Of a stretch of DNA of 64,000 bases, positions 10,595 to 22,300 are shown one piece after another. Each line of letters starts with the position of its first letter. Positions within the stretch are counted from its first letter, which is position 1. Location of the stretch: contig NC_135222.1 of NCBI RefSeq assembly GCF_052324685.1, positions 2,056,173-2,120,172 on the forward strand, written 5' to 3'. The stretch is from Brachyhypopomus gauderio. Taxonomy: Eukaryota > Chordata > Actinopteri > Gymnotiformes > Hypopomidae. The translations under genes and the position numbers were made by a program. Below the pieces are notes generated by a model. The model was not told the DNA's origin. It was given only the letters and a program-made list of their open reading frames with translations, and did no database searches.

Positions 10595-11340
10595 GGTTAA
10601 GTTGGTTTCATGTTCGCGTATTCGGAATTAGACATGTTTTAAATGTACTATTATTACCATCTACAAATGACAACATGGACAAAAGTGGTGGTCGTAAAGG
10701 CCCCGGAGCACTGCGCACTCTTTTTTTCTGCAAAGATTTAAATAATTTTTTTAACGATTCTTCATAAGATAAAAACAAGTTGTATAAATATTAAGTGCAC
10801 ATTTTGTCAAATGTTTAAATAGCTTTTAAAATGTCCATCATAAGAGCATAAAACAAGTTATAGTTAAGTGCATCCTAATCAACAACCTTGTTTTGTGGAA
10901 TTATGATGGCCCATTTAAAAGCTATTGAAATATTTGACAAAAACTGACCACCACACATTGATGCAAGGTATAAATACCCATCTTTTAGTTGTAGGTTGTT
11001 ATTAAAGATTAACTTTATGTAATCCAACTTCTTTGGTGGTCTTAGATGGACCGTTTAAAAGCTATTGAAATTATTGCAAAAAACAGTGCGCAGTGCTCTG
11101 GGGCCTTTACGACCTCCACTTCCGTGTTAAGGTCATTTGTAGACGGTGCCTTAGACCGTGCAGCGGTGACAGGAGTATATTTAAAATAACATGTTTTAAA
11201 ATACATATATTCCTGATGTAAACAAAGTTGTAGATGTTTGTCTTGGGTGCCAGAAATAAGAATTTGCATATTTTGGTACTTTTAACTTAAAGGTATTGAA
11301 GAAAGAATTCCGAATATGCGAACGTGAAACGAACTTGACC
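10595..11340. mobile_element. Foldback (long inverted repeat) non-autonomous transposon
   Basis: At least three nested inverted-repeat pairs are visible. The outer arms (10595-10629 with 11306-11340) share about 30 of 35 bases and carry TTCATGTTCGCGTATTCGG. The middle arms (10661-10718 with 11085-11142) share GGTCGTAAAGGCCCC and the CACTGCGCAC block. The inner arms (10816-10855 with 10898-10939) share AATAGCTTTTAAA and CCATCAT. A partial extra copy of the inner arm is at 11048-11085. The whole could fold into one long hairpin. There is no coding content, and no target duplication was resolved. Confidence 0.75.
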
Positions 11341-11429
11341 AGGTTTCATAGTATGTATAGCCTACGTACGGTGTATACAGTACAGTATTTCAATACTACA
11401 AACGTTTTTTTGCATTATGGCTCCAAAGA

Positions 11430-11577
11430 AAGGCTCTAGTAGTAGACTTTTTTAAGGACCGGAACCAATTACAATACTTTACAATTTAAAGTATTGCTTC
11501 CAGAACCGAGCAGTTCGAGATACGAGCACGGGTCTGGAACGGATTAAACTCGTATCTCGAGGTACCACTGTATTACG
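11430..11577. repeat. Terminal fragment of a dispersed DNA transposon
   Basis: It ends with AAACTCGTATCTCGAGGTAC then CACTGTA, the inverse of the common vertebrate repeat start TACAGTGGTACCTCGAGATA. Only one end is recognisable. It lies about 215 bp upstream of the CTBS start codon. Confidence 0.45.
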
Positions 11578-11791
11578 TTATAAATGTAATTGTCAAATTA
11601 AAAAAAGGTCTTGAAATTGGAGGGTGAGCTGCCTATTTGTTGTAGGTAACGTTTCAAAGATGAAAAACAATTATGTGCGCGTTTCACACAGCAAATTGTC
11701 CCTCACGCACTCCATACTGAGGAAGTACACCGGTTGTCTCGTGATCTTGATATGATTAAGTTAATTTTTGCTATTTCAGTTTCCTAAAACA

Positions 11792-14791
11792 ATGTGGCTG
11801 TCTAGTCTCCTGTTTGTTTTGAGCCTGTCAGTAAGCGAATCATCGTCAACTTGTCCATGCGCGCGCGAGGAGCTGTGTCAGCCAATTCAGCACGAGCGAG
11901 ACTTCGAGGTGAGTATTCGAGTTTTCATGTAATAATTTTAGAGTGCGTTGCATGATTTCTCTTGCATGAAATGCATTAATCTATCAGTGGTAAATTGTGT
12001 CAGTGCCGCAGCGAAGAGAAGTAAATAACCCGATAAATGACTATGTAAACCACACGAACGTACACAGGAGTTGAATGAACTCCCACAGAGTTCATTTTAA
12101 CACTTTTTGAGGGTTTATATAGCTCCACACTCGAGTTAAATTAGTTAAAACATTTAACACTTGATGGGAGTTACTTTGTTATCTCTCAGTAACACTGTGG
12201 AATTTTAAAAATAACATTTGATTTTTTTTTTATCTCAGTAGTGTTAGTTTACCTGGACTGCACTAATTCGAAAATCTAGCAAGCTTGAGCAAAATCCTGG
12301 TGAGGACTTTTACTTTCTGAACCTGGAATTGACACCTCTGCTCTCTACATGGATCCACAGCCCCCTGGGGGACTGAATGGGGTGCAGGAAGGGGAGAGAG
12401 GACAGACCCTAGTGACAGAGCACCATCCACCACTGGGCATACAAACACATTCATGCACACACACTCAGACCACTGCTTTTATTGAACATGAAGACACACA
12501 GACACACTCAGGGAGGACCAATTTACCTAACCTCCATGTCTTTGGACTGTGGGAGGAAACCCACGCAGACACGGGGAGAACATGGAAACTCCACTCAGAT
12601 AGGGACTTGAACCCAAGACCCCAGTGCTGAGAGGCAAACGTGTTAACCACCAAGCCACCGTGTTGCCCAATTTTGAATATATTAAAACCATTGAACCAGA
12701 GGAATGGCATTGTTCTGGATATAGCATTTAAAATAGGCAGGTTGTAGACAAACTGAAGTTCTTAGTTTATGCAAAAGCAAATTGAAGTATGTCAAATGCT
12801 TGTCTCATATTCCCATGAGATAATCTCAACTCCCTGCAGGTTTTTGTATTTGATGTTGGTGGAAAGTCCTGGAAATTTTATGACTGGTCCAGGGTGACAA
12901 CGGTTGCTGCCTTCGGAAAGTTTGACGCAGAGCTTCTGTGTTATGCTCATTCACAAGGAGCGCGTCTTGTTTTGAAAGGTAGACGTATTGTTTTTTTTTT
13001 ATAAACACCATCTAAAACATCTGTATACTACAGAAGGTAACCTTTTTAAAACCAAAAGGTATGGACGTTCCTTCACAGGTGATGTACCACTCCCAGATAT
13101 GGTGAATGAAGACAAAAGGATGGCTTGGATCAAGGAGCAACTCATTTTAGCAAAGAGGCAGTTTATGGATGGCATAAACATTGACATTGAACAGGCTGTA
13201 GAAGAGTCCTCCCCTGAATACTACGCTTTAACGTCACTTGTGAAGGAGACAACAGACATGTTCCATAAAGAAATTCCAGGCTCTCAGGTAGAACACTGAA
13301 TAGAGTACTAAAAGCCCTGTAAGGTTCCCTGAACATTGGCTATCATTTCTGCTGCTGATCTTTTGTCTTACTTATGTAACATCTAGGTATCCTTTGATGT
13401 GGCTTGGTCACCTAAGTGTATTGATAAGCGTTGCTATGACTACACTGCAATTGCAGACTCTTGCGACCTGCTCTTTGTAATGTCGTATGATGAACAAAGT
13501 CAGATCTGGGGGGACTGCATCGCCATGGCAAATGCACCCTTCAATCAGACGCTGGCAGGTAATAATAAAAGCGTGTTTCTGGAAAAAATGTGCTATATGT
13601 GTTATACAGGAATAACAAAGACATGCATTTGTCTTGCAGCATATGATCAATACATTGGGATTAAAGTAGACCCAAAGAAACTTGTGATGGGAGTTCCATG
13701 GTATGGTTATGACTACCAGTGCCTAAACTTCTCACAGGTATCAAACGAAAAACTGCAGTGGTGTTCCTGTGTTCTTCCTTAATCATTGCAGGGTTTTTAA
13801 ACTTTTATTGGTTTTAACATTTTGATTTACTCAGCATAACATCATAACCCAAGCCATAAATGCCGCATGTCAGCATGTGCTTATGCTCATGAACTGTGTC
13901 AACATTCGTTGGTACACCAGTTGTTTGCATTAGTTTTGAACTGTGTCTGGCTTGTTTCGACTGACATAGGGCAGGTTTCCTTCCAAGGCTTTTGGTAATT
14001 TGACTGAAGTAACAGATACACAACCAAATATGGTTTTCAAGCACATAGAACAGAACATTTCCGATCCTGTTCATTCTTTGAACCAGGAGTTGGTACTGTA
14101 GTGCATTTTGGTGTTTAGTGTAAGTTACCAAACTGTGCTGCAATCCAGCCCTCCAAATTCACATTATGTAAGGAAATATTAGCTGTTCAGTAATGTTGTC
14201 ATTACATGATTTCAAATTATTTGTTAACTCAAGTTCTGAAACCAGAAAATTCCAGTGGTTACATTACGCAAAATGAGTGACTCAAGGTTTTAAATCACAA
14301 TTTATTGCTGTGTCATAGCAGGGGGTCTGTACGATCCGTGAAGTGCCTTTCAGAGGGGCTCCTTGCAGTGATGCATCAGGAAGACAGATCCCTTATAGCA
14401 CTATGATGAGACAGGTCAACCGCTCCATGTCTGGCAGGCTATGGGATGAGATCCAGCTGGCTCCCTATTACAATTACAAGGTCTATTGCAACAATATTTT
14501 AAACACCATTAATGCCACTCTGAAATTAGGGAGACCGGCAGCATTTACAAGCCATTTCTCCATTAAACCTTACAGGACAACGAGGGCAAGATCCATCAAG
14601 TGTGGTATGATGATCCAGAGAGCATCTCACTGAAGGCCGCTTACGTGGGACAGCAGAGTTTACGGGGAATTGGCATGTGGAATGGAAATCTCCTTGACTA
14701 CAGTGATGACCCTGTTGCCAAGCAGCAAAGTGCTGACATGTGGAATGCCCTCACTCCGAACCAACAGTCGGTGTCTTTTGCAGTCTCCTAG
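11792..14791 (+). CDS. ctbs: Di-N-acetylchitobiase (7 exons, complete)
   Basis: This is a lysosomal GH18 exo-glycosidase that removes the reducing-end GlcNAc from the chitobiose core during N-glycoprotein breakdown. The exons are 11792-11908, 12840-12978, 13079-13287, 13387-13558, 13640-13737, 14322-14480 and 14576-14791. All join in phase to give 369 residues, against about 385 in human. A signal peptide is visible (MWLSSLLFVLSLSVS), and the mature start carries the CPCAREELCQPI region. The GH18 catalytic motif DGINIDIEQ is at residues 116-124, with the proton-donor Glu at about 123. MSYDEQSQIW, GVPWYGYDY, VPFRGAPCSD and LRGIGMWN are further family blocks. The start is the only ATG before the signal peptide. 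It is convergent with SPATA1, a neighbour in the same order in human. Confidence 0.96.
12300..12668 (-). mobile_element. tRNA-derived SINE in CTBS intron 1
   Basis: On the minus strand it starts near 12668 with CACGGTGGCTTGGTGGTTAA and contains the conserved CTCCCACAGTCCAAAGACAT block of a widespread fish SINE. It ends in a tail that includes CCAGGTTCAGAAAGTAAAAG. The left boundary is approximate. It is not exonic; ORFs through it are chance. Confidence 0.75.
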
Positions 14792-14951
14792 GAGACTATA
14801 GCTATTTCTGCTACCCCATATAAAACTCTGTCTTAGGTCTAAAAAGAGTGGAGATTTGACATTTGTTGTAATTGTTAGATCTAACTGCTTTTTTATTGCA
14901 TCAGTAATAGTAATTGACATTTTTACAGATAACACTATCCCTTCTGGTTTA

Positions 14952-14957
14952 AATAAA
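14952..14957 (+). terminator. CTBS polyadenylation signal
   Basis: AATAAA lies 161 bp after the CTBS stop codon. The opposing gene SPATA1 has its own AATAAA on the minus strand at 15020-15025, so the two transcripts end within roughly 50 bp of each other. Confidence 0.7.
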
Positions 14958-15503
14958 GTTTAAATGAAATTTAATTCTGAAATTTAAAACCAGCTACTGT
15001 TTGTAAAAAGGCTTATTTTTTATTGTGAACAGAAAAAAGAATAAAAGAAATACCCAACATCACACAAATATACTGAATGATAAACAGTAGATGAACATAG
15101 TCACACAAGTCATTTACCTTATCCTTACCTTAAAATATCAGTTACAAAATAATCAGAAATAACTGGATAATTTTTTTAGATTTTAGAGCTTTTTTTTTTA
15201 GAGCTTTTTCTAGTCAACTAAGTCTTACATGAGGGTGAAATTTTCATTTGTTTTTCTTCTGCCTAACTGGACTCTTGTGTTTTATGTTTGTACAAAGTTG
15301 CATTTGAAACAGTTTCAGGCATATATAAAGGTAATGACATTTCAGCTACTAAAGTAGCTAAAATCATAGATAAAACTAACCAATACAGTTACAAAGTTAG
15401 CCCAATATAAAACATTTCTGTACAAACACCTTTAGCTACATTTCTGTATGATTTGTGTACAAACCATTTTCATTTCAGCAAATCACTGCTTGTAGTGCAG
15501 GGA

Positions 15504-18500
15504 CTACAGAGGCTTACATGTGCTAAGATGGAAACCAAGGCCTGCGGAGGCTATAAGAGACGCAGTAGATGAGCACTGAGACTTCTTCTGCAGTAACTCT
15601 GCTTTCAGGGTGTGCATTTCTGTGGCAGCCTGCTTTCTTAACTATAAAGAACAAAATTAAATGTATTGGGGCGAGTAACAATGGTCTTAATGAATTACAG
15701 TGATGATGAATGAAGCATATAGTGAGTGAACTACTGCATACCTTCATTTCTGTGGCAAGTTTCATTTTGGCATCATCCAGGTTTTTCTTCAGATTATCAA
15801 TTTCACAGCTCTCAGTCATAATCTGGATTATAAGATCATTCTGTGAATAATAATGATATATTACTCAACGTGGGTTTAAGTTATTATTTTATCTACACTG
15901 TCAATACCCAGTTTAGTATTACTCTGCACCATAAAGTAGCTGTTTGTCTCCCTCTGCTGGAAGGCAAAATACATTTTTTTCAGTCACTGAAGGTGAAAGG
16001 CTGACCTTTGTGCTCGATGGATTCCCTGCTCGTCTTTGCCTGTTTCTTCCCTCTCTGGCTTGCAGTTGTTGAAACAGTTTGTCATAAAACATCTCAAGTT
16101 CCTGTCGAAGACTTTTCAGGGTTTCTTCCAATGGTGCAGCAGCCTTCTTGGTATCAAAATACTTTCTCTTCCATCTGTCCCGCGCTAAGGGGCCCGTGGA
16201 ATAGACACAAGTGATACCCAAGTTTGTTTCACAGTTGAATATTAACATGTGTAAGATGCATTTAAGTGCATACCTTGGTTTCTACGGTGTCTATTCAGAG
16301 CTAGAAGGTCTTTTCCCTTCCTAAGAAGCTCTTGCCTTGTCCTTTCTAGTTGTTTTCGTTCCTCTTTAACAAGCTTAATTTCCTTCAGTAACATATCCCC
16401 TGGAGAGAAAGATTACTCTTTACTAACCAACTGCAACTGTTCATGCACTGTAATTTGAGTGAAACAGGAGTAGTAGATTACTGTTAGTTGGTTGTGTAGG
16501 TGTGTTGTTTGCTATATGCAGAGCCAGAGAAGGAACACTCAGAGACGAGTCACCCACAGGAGGAGACACTGAACCGCTCACAGGGAACTGTGATGTCAAG
16601 ACAAATGAGCCTTATGCAATAAAGCCTTTCATAAACATTCTTTGCACAGCTCACAGGAAGGGAACCCTACTGACCACTGAAATTTAGCCTGACACTAAAG
16701 GTCAGAGTCTTTACAACGACCAGACTTTAACAAGCACAAGACTTCCTGAGCTCTGAGCACTATTCAGAAGGATCTCGGCTTAGACATGTGTTATAGAATT
16801 TTTGCTTCGGGGATTATGGAAATGTTTTACCTGGTTTCTTAACTTCTTTATGGTTGCTTTCAGTGTTTGAGACTGTTTGGATTTCCTAAATTGTAGAAAA
16901 TGATAAGATGTTCTCTAAAATATCAGGATATGTACCCCTAGAACACAACATAACAGATTATCATGGCAAGCCCCCCTTATAAAGTATTACCTCTCCTGAG
17001 TAAGAGCAGTTCCATTGTCAGGATCTTCCAGCGATTCTGGTACTCCTGAATCTCGGATAAAGTTTTTGTAAGTCTTTTTGTTCATTTTTTCTATTTTAGT
17101 TGGAGTCTGTTTAATATGTATTTCTGTATAAAAAACAACTAAATTATTCACATTGTTCACATTGCATTTTTGCTTCTACTATAGAAAAGTTATTAATGTC
17201 AAACTCACACACCTTTCTGGATTTGTATAATTGTATAATTTCCTTCCAAAACAAAATACTTTCTAAAGTCTAAAAGTACCTAAATGGAGGTCATGTGGAA
17301 TCATGGCCATGCCCAGTTATGTTTTACTAAAATGATCTTTTATCCTGGATCTCTCACCATGCTGTTTTACCACAAGTTCCTCCTGGACACTCCTGCACAT
17401 GTTATTGGGCCACACTGAATCCTCACGTCCCAGAGAGTCTTCCTCCCTCTCCTCCAGGCAACTTGAGCTGCCCTCATCCTCCAGACTCTGGTCTCGGACA
17501 CACTGCTGTGGCCCTTGTTTGATTAGTGGAAATTTAGTGGGCTCTTTTGTCTGGCCAGGTGCATAAGGAGGATAGCCTCTCTGAGAGTCTGTGTTGTAAA
17601 TGACTGTGTGTGGGCTTAGGAACCTGGAGCAAAGGTGGCTGGTATTTCCCTCCATAGGCAGCAGATAGAGCTCTGGGTAAGGGGACTGGATTACAGAAAT
17701 TGCAATGAGAAATAACCTCATTACTTCAGATCAGGTCCAAATCCACAAATATACTAATTATGGCAAAATACTTACATAAGGTGGTGCAAAGAATTTGACT
17801 TTTAAGTCTTTCTCCTGTTTTGATTTAACCTAATAAAAAAAAATCAGATACATTTTGTGTGTCCGTTTAAAAAGAAGGGCCCATTGATCCATATCACCCT
17901 GTTCTAAGTACCAACCATTCTATTTCCTCACTATTGTAACTATGAATGCTTTATTAATTTAAATATAACACTAAGACAATAAATAATATGCCTTAACATA
18001 ACCTCTTAAGCTCCAGGTTTTATTTAGTAGATATTTGCAATCTTAATTATTTGTCCAGGAAGTGTCTTTTGTTATTTCTATCACAGCAAGTAAGGCTACT
18101 TACCAATGCCAAACATCTACCAACGCATTTTAAAAAACAATATCCATCAGTGTCCTTATCAGGACCAAGTAACGCCCCAAGCTCATCTCTGACATCTTTC
18201 AGGGTGATGTGTGGACACACCCTGGAGTACGAAGCACAACCGATGTGTTAACATAACATGGTAGCTGACAGTAGGCATTACTTCTCGCCTAATGTAAGCA
18301 TCAACGTTACATCGTGTAAAATGGAAGCCTCGAATGGGCCAAACTGTGTGAAACTTTGATGTGCATTTTTCTTTTGCCTGCTCACCTGATGAAGCCCGCT
18401 GATATGAAACTGTCTGTGGCTTCAACCGATACTTTATTCAGCTTTGAATTCCACTGTTCGTCTGGGACAAAAAACACATGGAGCTCCACGAACTGGTCGC

Positions 18501-18627
18501 GGCGCTATTCCGGGAAAAGGGCCGGAGAGACACGAATGAAGAGACCACTGCGCACCACAATGTCCTGAACTAAGCTTTGAACACATACCTCTGAGTTTCC
18601 AGATCTCTCTCCCGTATAACAGCTCAT
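15504..18627 (-). CDS. spata1: Spermatogenesis-associated protein 1 (11 exons)
   Basis: This is a testis-associated coiled-coil protein whose mammalian form is reported to bind IFT20; its molecular role is poorly known. The exons (high to low) are 18627-18589, 18504-18386, 18221-18104, 17829-17776, 17685-17358, 17123-16991, 16885-16831, 16399-16274, 16184-16006, 15840-15742 and 15641-15504. The N-terminal module reads ELHVFFVPDEQWN, SFISAGFIR and ITLKDVRDELG. Exon 5 encodes PELYLLPM. The C-terminal half is coiled coil (KEERKQLERTRQELL, RWKRKYFDTKKAA, RKQAATEMHTLKAELLQKK). All junctions are in phase except exon 7 to exon 8, which is off by one base. The start is the ATG at 18627, matching the human N-terminal layout. 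It lies between CTBS and RPF1, as in human. Confidence 0.87.
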
Positions 18628-19343
18628 TTTCCTGTTTTCAGTATGTAATCCGAAAATGTTTTATTTTTCTCCTCATAGACGTTAAGCAACCGCTGAGTGG
18701 AAATCGCACTGAGCGCTACAAACCTTCTACATGTGGGAGTGGACCAACTATCTCGTGTACTCAAGTCATTTTTACGGCCCTTGATATTTTCCTCCCTAGC
18801 GATGGTTCATGAGATGGAGGTTGGTTCAGAAATGATCAACACGTTGACCTTCTTTCGCACGTCTACACTTGCAAATTTGTCAACTCATGTACTAGTTTAC
18901 GTGCCTGTGCAATTTCCATACCCTGGAAGTGCAATAGCATATATACAATTTTCGAAAACTATGTGTACAATGTTACTTGCGGCGAAGTGCGGTTTTATGT
19001 TGAAGAGAAGTTTGAAGAGAAAACGCCTTTCAAACGCTTACAATGCAACAATGTGGTAAAAGTATAAATGTCAATTTACATTTGGGCTCAGAGTCAAAAT
19101 AAGAGGCAACAAAATATACATGACTTATTTTAATATACATTTACTATACAGTTTGCCTTCCAGATTTTTCTAGCAGAGCCCGGAGCCTCCACTTCTTCTT
19201 CTCATTAGTGAAGTTCAAAATGGACTGGTCATCATAAATGTATAAACAGATTTATAATGACAGAAAGGTCAATGGGTTGCACTTAATCTTTCTTAAACTC
19301 TGATTTATCATCATATCCCTGCTGTTTTACTCTCCAGAATTCC
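18628..19343. other. SPATA1 upstream / RPF1 downstream interval
   Basis: These 716 bp hold the SPATA1 promoter side and the RPF1 3' UTR. In human, GNG5 lies between these two genes. I see no G-protein gamma CAAX-type coding sequence here. A 120-codon plus-strand ORF (18697-19059) has no recognisable domain and no splice or Kozak support. Confidence 0.6.
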
Positions 19344-22300
19344 TCAGAGATGGAATTTTCTTCTGCTGGAGTCCATTTCATGGCGCTTAAAGAGAAAAGG
19401 CAGATTTGATTACCAAAAAGGCAAAGGACATCCGTGTACTCTACAACTCGATCTATGAAAAACATACCATATGCAAACCAGTTAACCTCTAGAAGGTCCT
19501 CACCTTATGAACCCATTCGAACTCTCCAAACTTGGAATCAAATGTTCCTTTCTGCACAGAGCGGAGCTTAAGTGTGAAACGGGGTCCTAGCTCTTGAATT
19601 CCTACTCTCTTTTCATTCTTGAAGATGTATCTGTGAAAGGCATGAACATGTGATCATAGATGTGTTGCCAACTCTTGACAGCAACAGTTCCCAACTTTCA
19701 AAGAAAGATTGACAATCTTCTTTTAATTTGAAGGAATTTAGGGCTGGATTTAGAGAGATTTGCTCTACATTTATACATTTCTTTAGCCAACAACCAACTG
19801 CATTAAAACTGGTGCCATATTCATTCACAGCAATTTCCACACTAATATTTATTAATAATACTGATGGTTAACAATACCCAGGACTTAATTTGAGCCGGAT
19901 CCTGTCGGAACAGGATCCGGGAACTCTTTCATTTTGAAGGGTGCGTTCCGGGAACTGTCTGCCTCGATCCGGTAACTTTCAAGCCTACTAATTATAATTA
20001 GTGAAGAAATCTGTCTGTTTTGAACCAATTAATTGAACAAATAATTCTATAAAATATTTTTTTTAAACACAAGATCCACATTCAGGCTTCCTAAATCACA
20101 TAAGAGCTCTCCCTTTTAGCGATACCTTTCCGCGTCTCCCCCATAAAGCCTGGCACCTCTCGAATTTTATAACTTTGCACGCACCGCGCCTCAGCGCAAT
20201 GAACAGTCATGTTTGCAGGGTTCATACACCTTTACAAGGTGGAATTAAAGCACTTGTACGTCACTTTAAAGGTCCATTTCAATATTTCCCAGCATGTTAA
20301 ACTTAATTAAGTTAAATATTTATACATGTACTCGAAATTATTCGAAATAATTAGCTTTTTATCACATTATTTAATAGTTGTTCAAAACACCGAATCTTAA
20401 CGTCTTCACGTTCTCTCATGTTTCGTCCTGGAATTACAAGAGGTTTGTATTTGTTAACGTAATACAAGAGAACTGTTCAGTCAGACAGCTATTTATTGTG
20501 AAACCAAGTAGTACAATTTCAAGTAGCCTACTTTAGCCTAAATTCCAGCACTTTTCAAACCTGAAAGCAACATTAAAATTCATCAGGTAAATGTTCATTC
20601 CCCTGTTTTAGTAGTTGTTTTTGTTATAATAAAACACAAATAAATTGCAAATCAGTTTTACGGTTTATGCGGGTCATTAATAATAAAATAAAATTATTTA
20701 TTAGGCTACATTTTACAATAAAAAATAGAAATGGTTGATGGGAAATATTTTGTGTTACGTAGATATCAGACAAAGGTGCCAATTTGTCAAAATAACAGTC
20801 AAACAGTTTGACTAAAAAGACAGTCAAAGCTTTTCTTTTTTACAAAAAAAGCGTTTGATTGTACTACTAAACAACAGAGACTTGAAGCAAATGAAGGCAG
20901 CACAGTGGAGATGTTATTGGGGCAGGTGTGAGTGTGGTTGAGTCCCAAATGAAGGCAGCACAGTGGAGATGTTATTGGGGCAGTGTGGTTGAGTCCCAAG
21001 CTATATACTAAACAACTAATAAGATAAGAAACGATTCTGCACTTAAAACACTTATAAAACACACATAAATCATTTAAAAGTAATTTAGAAAACGAATTGG
21101 CTTGTTATTTTGACATTTGTGTGCCTAAGCGTTGCGTTTTGTGTGCGATCCGGTGACATTGTTGGCCTCAGTGACCCAATGTCTCATGCCGCTGTTTGCG
21201 TTCCGGCATCGTTTGATTTACAAATTAAGCACTGACAATACCTGTGGAACCGGAAAAAGATGAAGTCTCGCTGGTTGTGGAAAGTGGCAACCTGGCGGCC
21301 AACGAAGTGTGGATCGTGAGGAAATAACGCTGCAAACATGCGGCCGATGGTGTGACCCAGCCTGGTGGTGAAGTTGTTCAGAATGACCTCAGGGTGGTGC
21401 TCTGTTGGGTCCTTTCCTCTTCTCTGCAGGTGAAAGCATGAAAAAAAAATACAATTACTGTAATACTCCTACCACATATTACAGACATTTAAAATGGTGA
21501 ATAACCAAGATAAGCAATGGGAAGGTAGCCAACCAATAATGTTGTCATGAACATTGTGAACATCTCAGTTTGCAATAACAATAATCACTCTGAAAAGGCA
21601 ACAATTTTGTTTATTGTTTTCACTGCTAATCCCTTCGGGTCCATTTCATGTCTACGTCAAGCAGTCAAGCAAAAAAGGGAAAAAATAAACAATTATCAAC
21701 CTTCATCTCTTTGCGAAGACGAACACTACTCATTTTGAAGTGTGCAGTGGGTCCATCAGGAAGGTGACAAAGAACCATGCCATCTTTTACAAGCTGAGTT
21801 AAGGAACATCACCACACACGTCCTGCTCATTCTCATTAAAAACTTCAACTACAAAGCTTTTCAGGTTGTGAATTCCATCAAATTCAGAGGTGAAGGATAC
21901 TTGGTACTTTTCTGTCCTCATTAATGACCATAAGGTATGTGAAGTTCCGTGATACACACTGAGGAATGATCCTCTTCAGGGCAAGGCCTCTTCTGTAGTA
22001 CACGTGTGCATCTGGTATTACTGTTGCTAGCTGCTCACAAAACCGCACGGTTCTCTAAAACCACAGGAAGAAGCAAGAAACACATCTCTGGTCAATTTAG
22101 CCAAAACATGCAATAACATACGAGATGCATTTCTGACTGCAAGCTCATCACACTGTTTCCATTCTCTACTAAGCTTGCACAGTCTGTGCAACATTTAACC
22201 CGAGGTACTGGTTTTGTAGAGGTATGCTATATACCTATTCAATATTCTTGATGCCATTTTGAGTATATTGTGCTAAAATAATAATTCTGCAGTACTAATT

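Noticed and set aside
12263-12710. Several ORFs on both strands
   Set aside because: They fall within a SINE in CTBS intron 1.
16502-16687. Possible plus-strand exon (acceptor-like TATATGCAG at 16512-16520, then an open frame to a TAA)
   Set aside because: It lies in SPATA1 intron 7 on the opposite strand, has no partner exons and no recognisable product.
18697-19059. 120-codon plus-strand ORF upstream of SPATA1
   Set aside because: No domain, no splice signals, and it lies in a promoter/UTR interval; chance frame.
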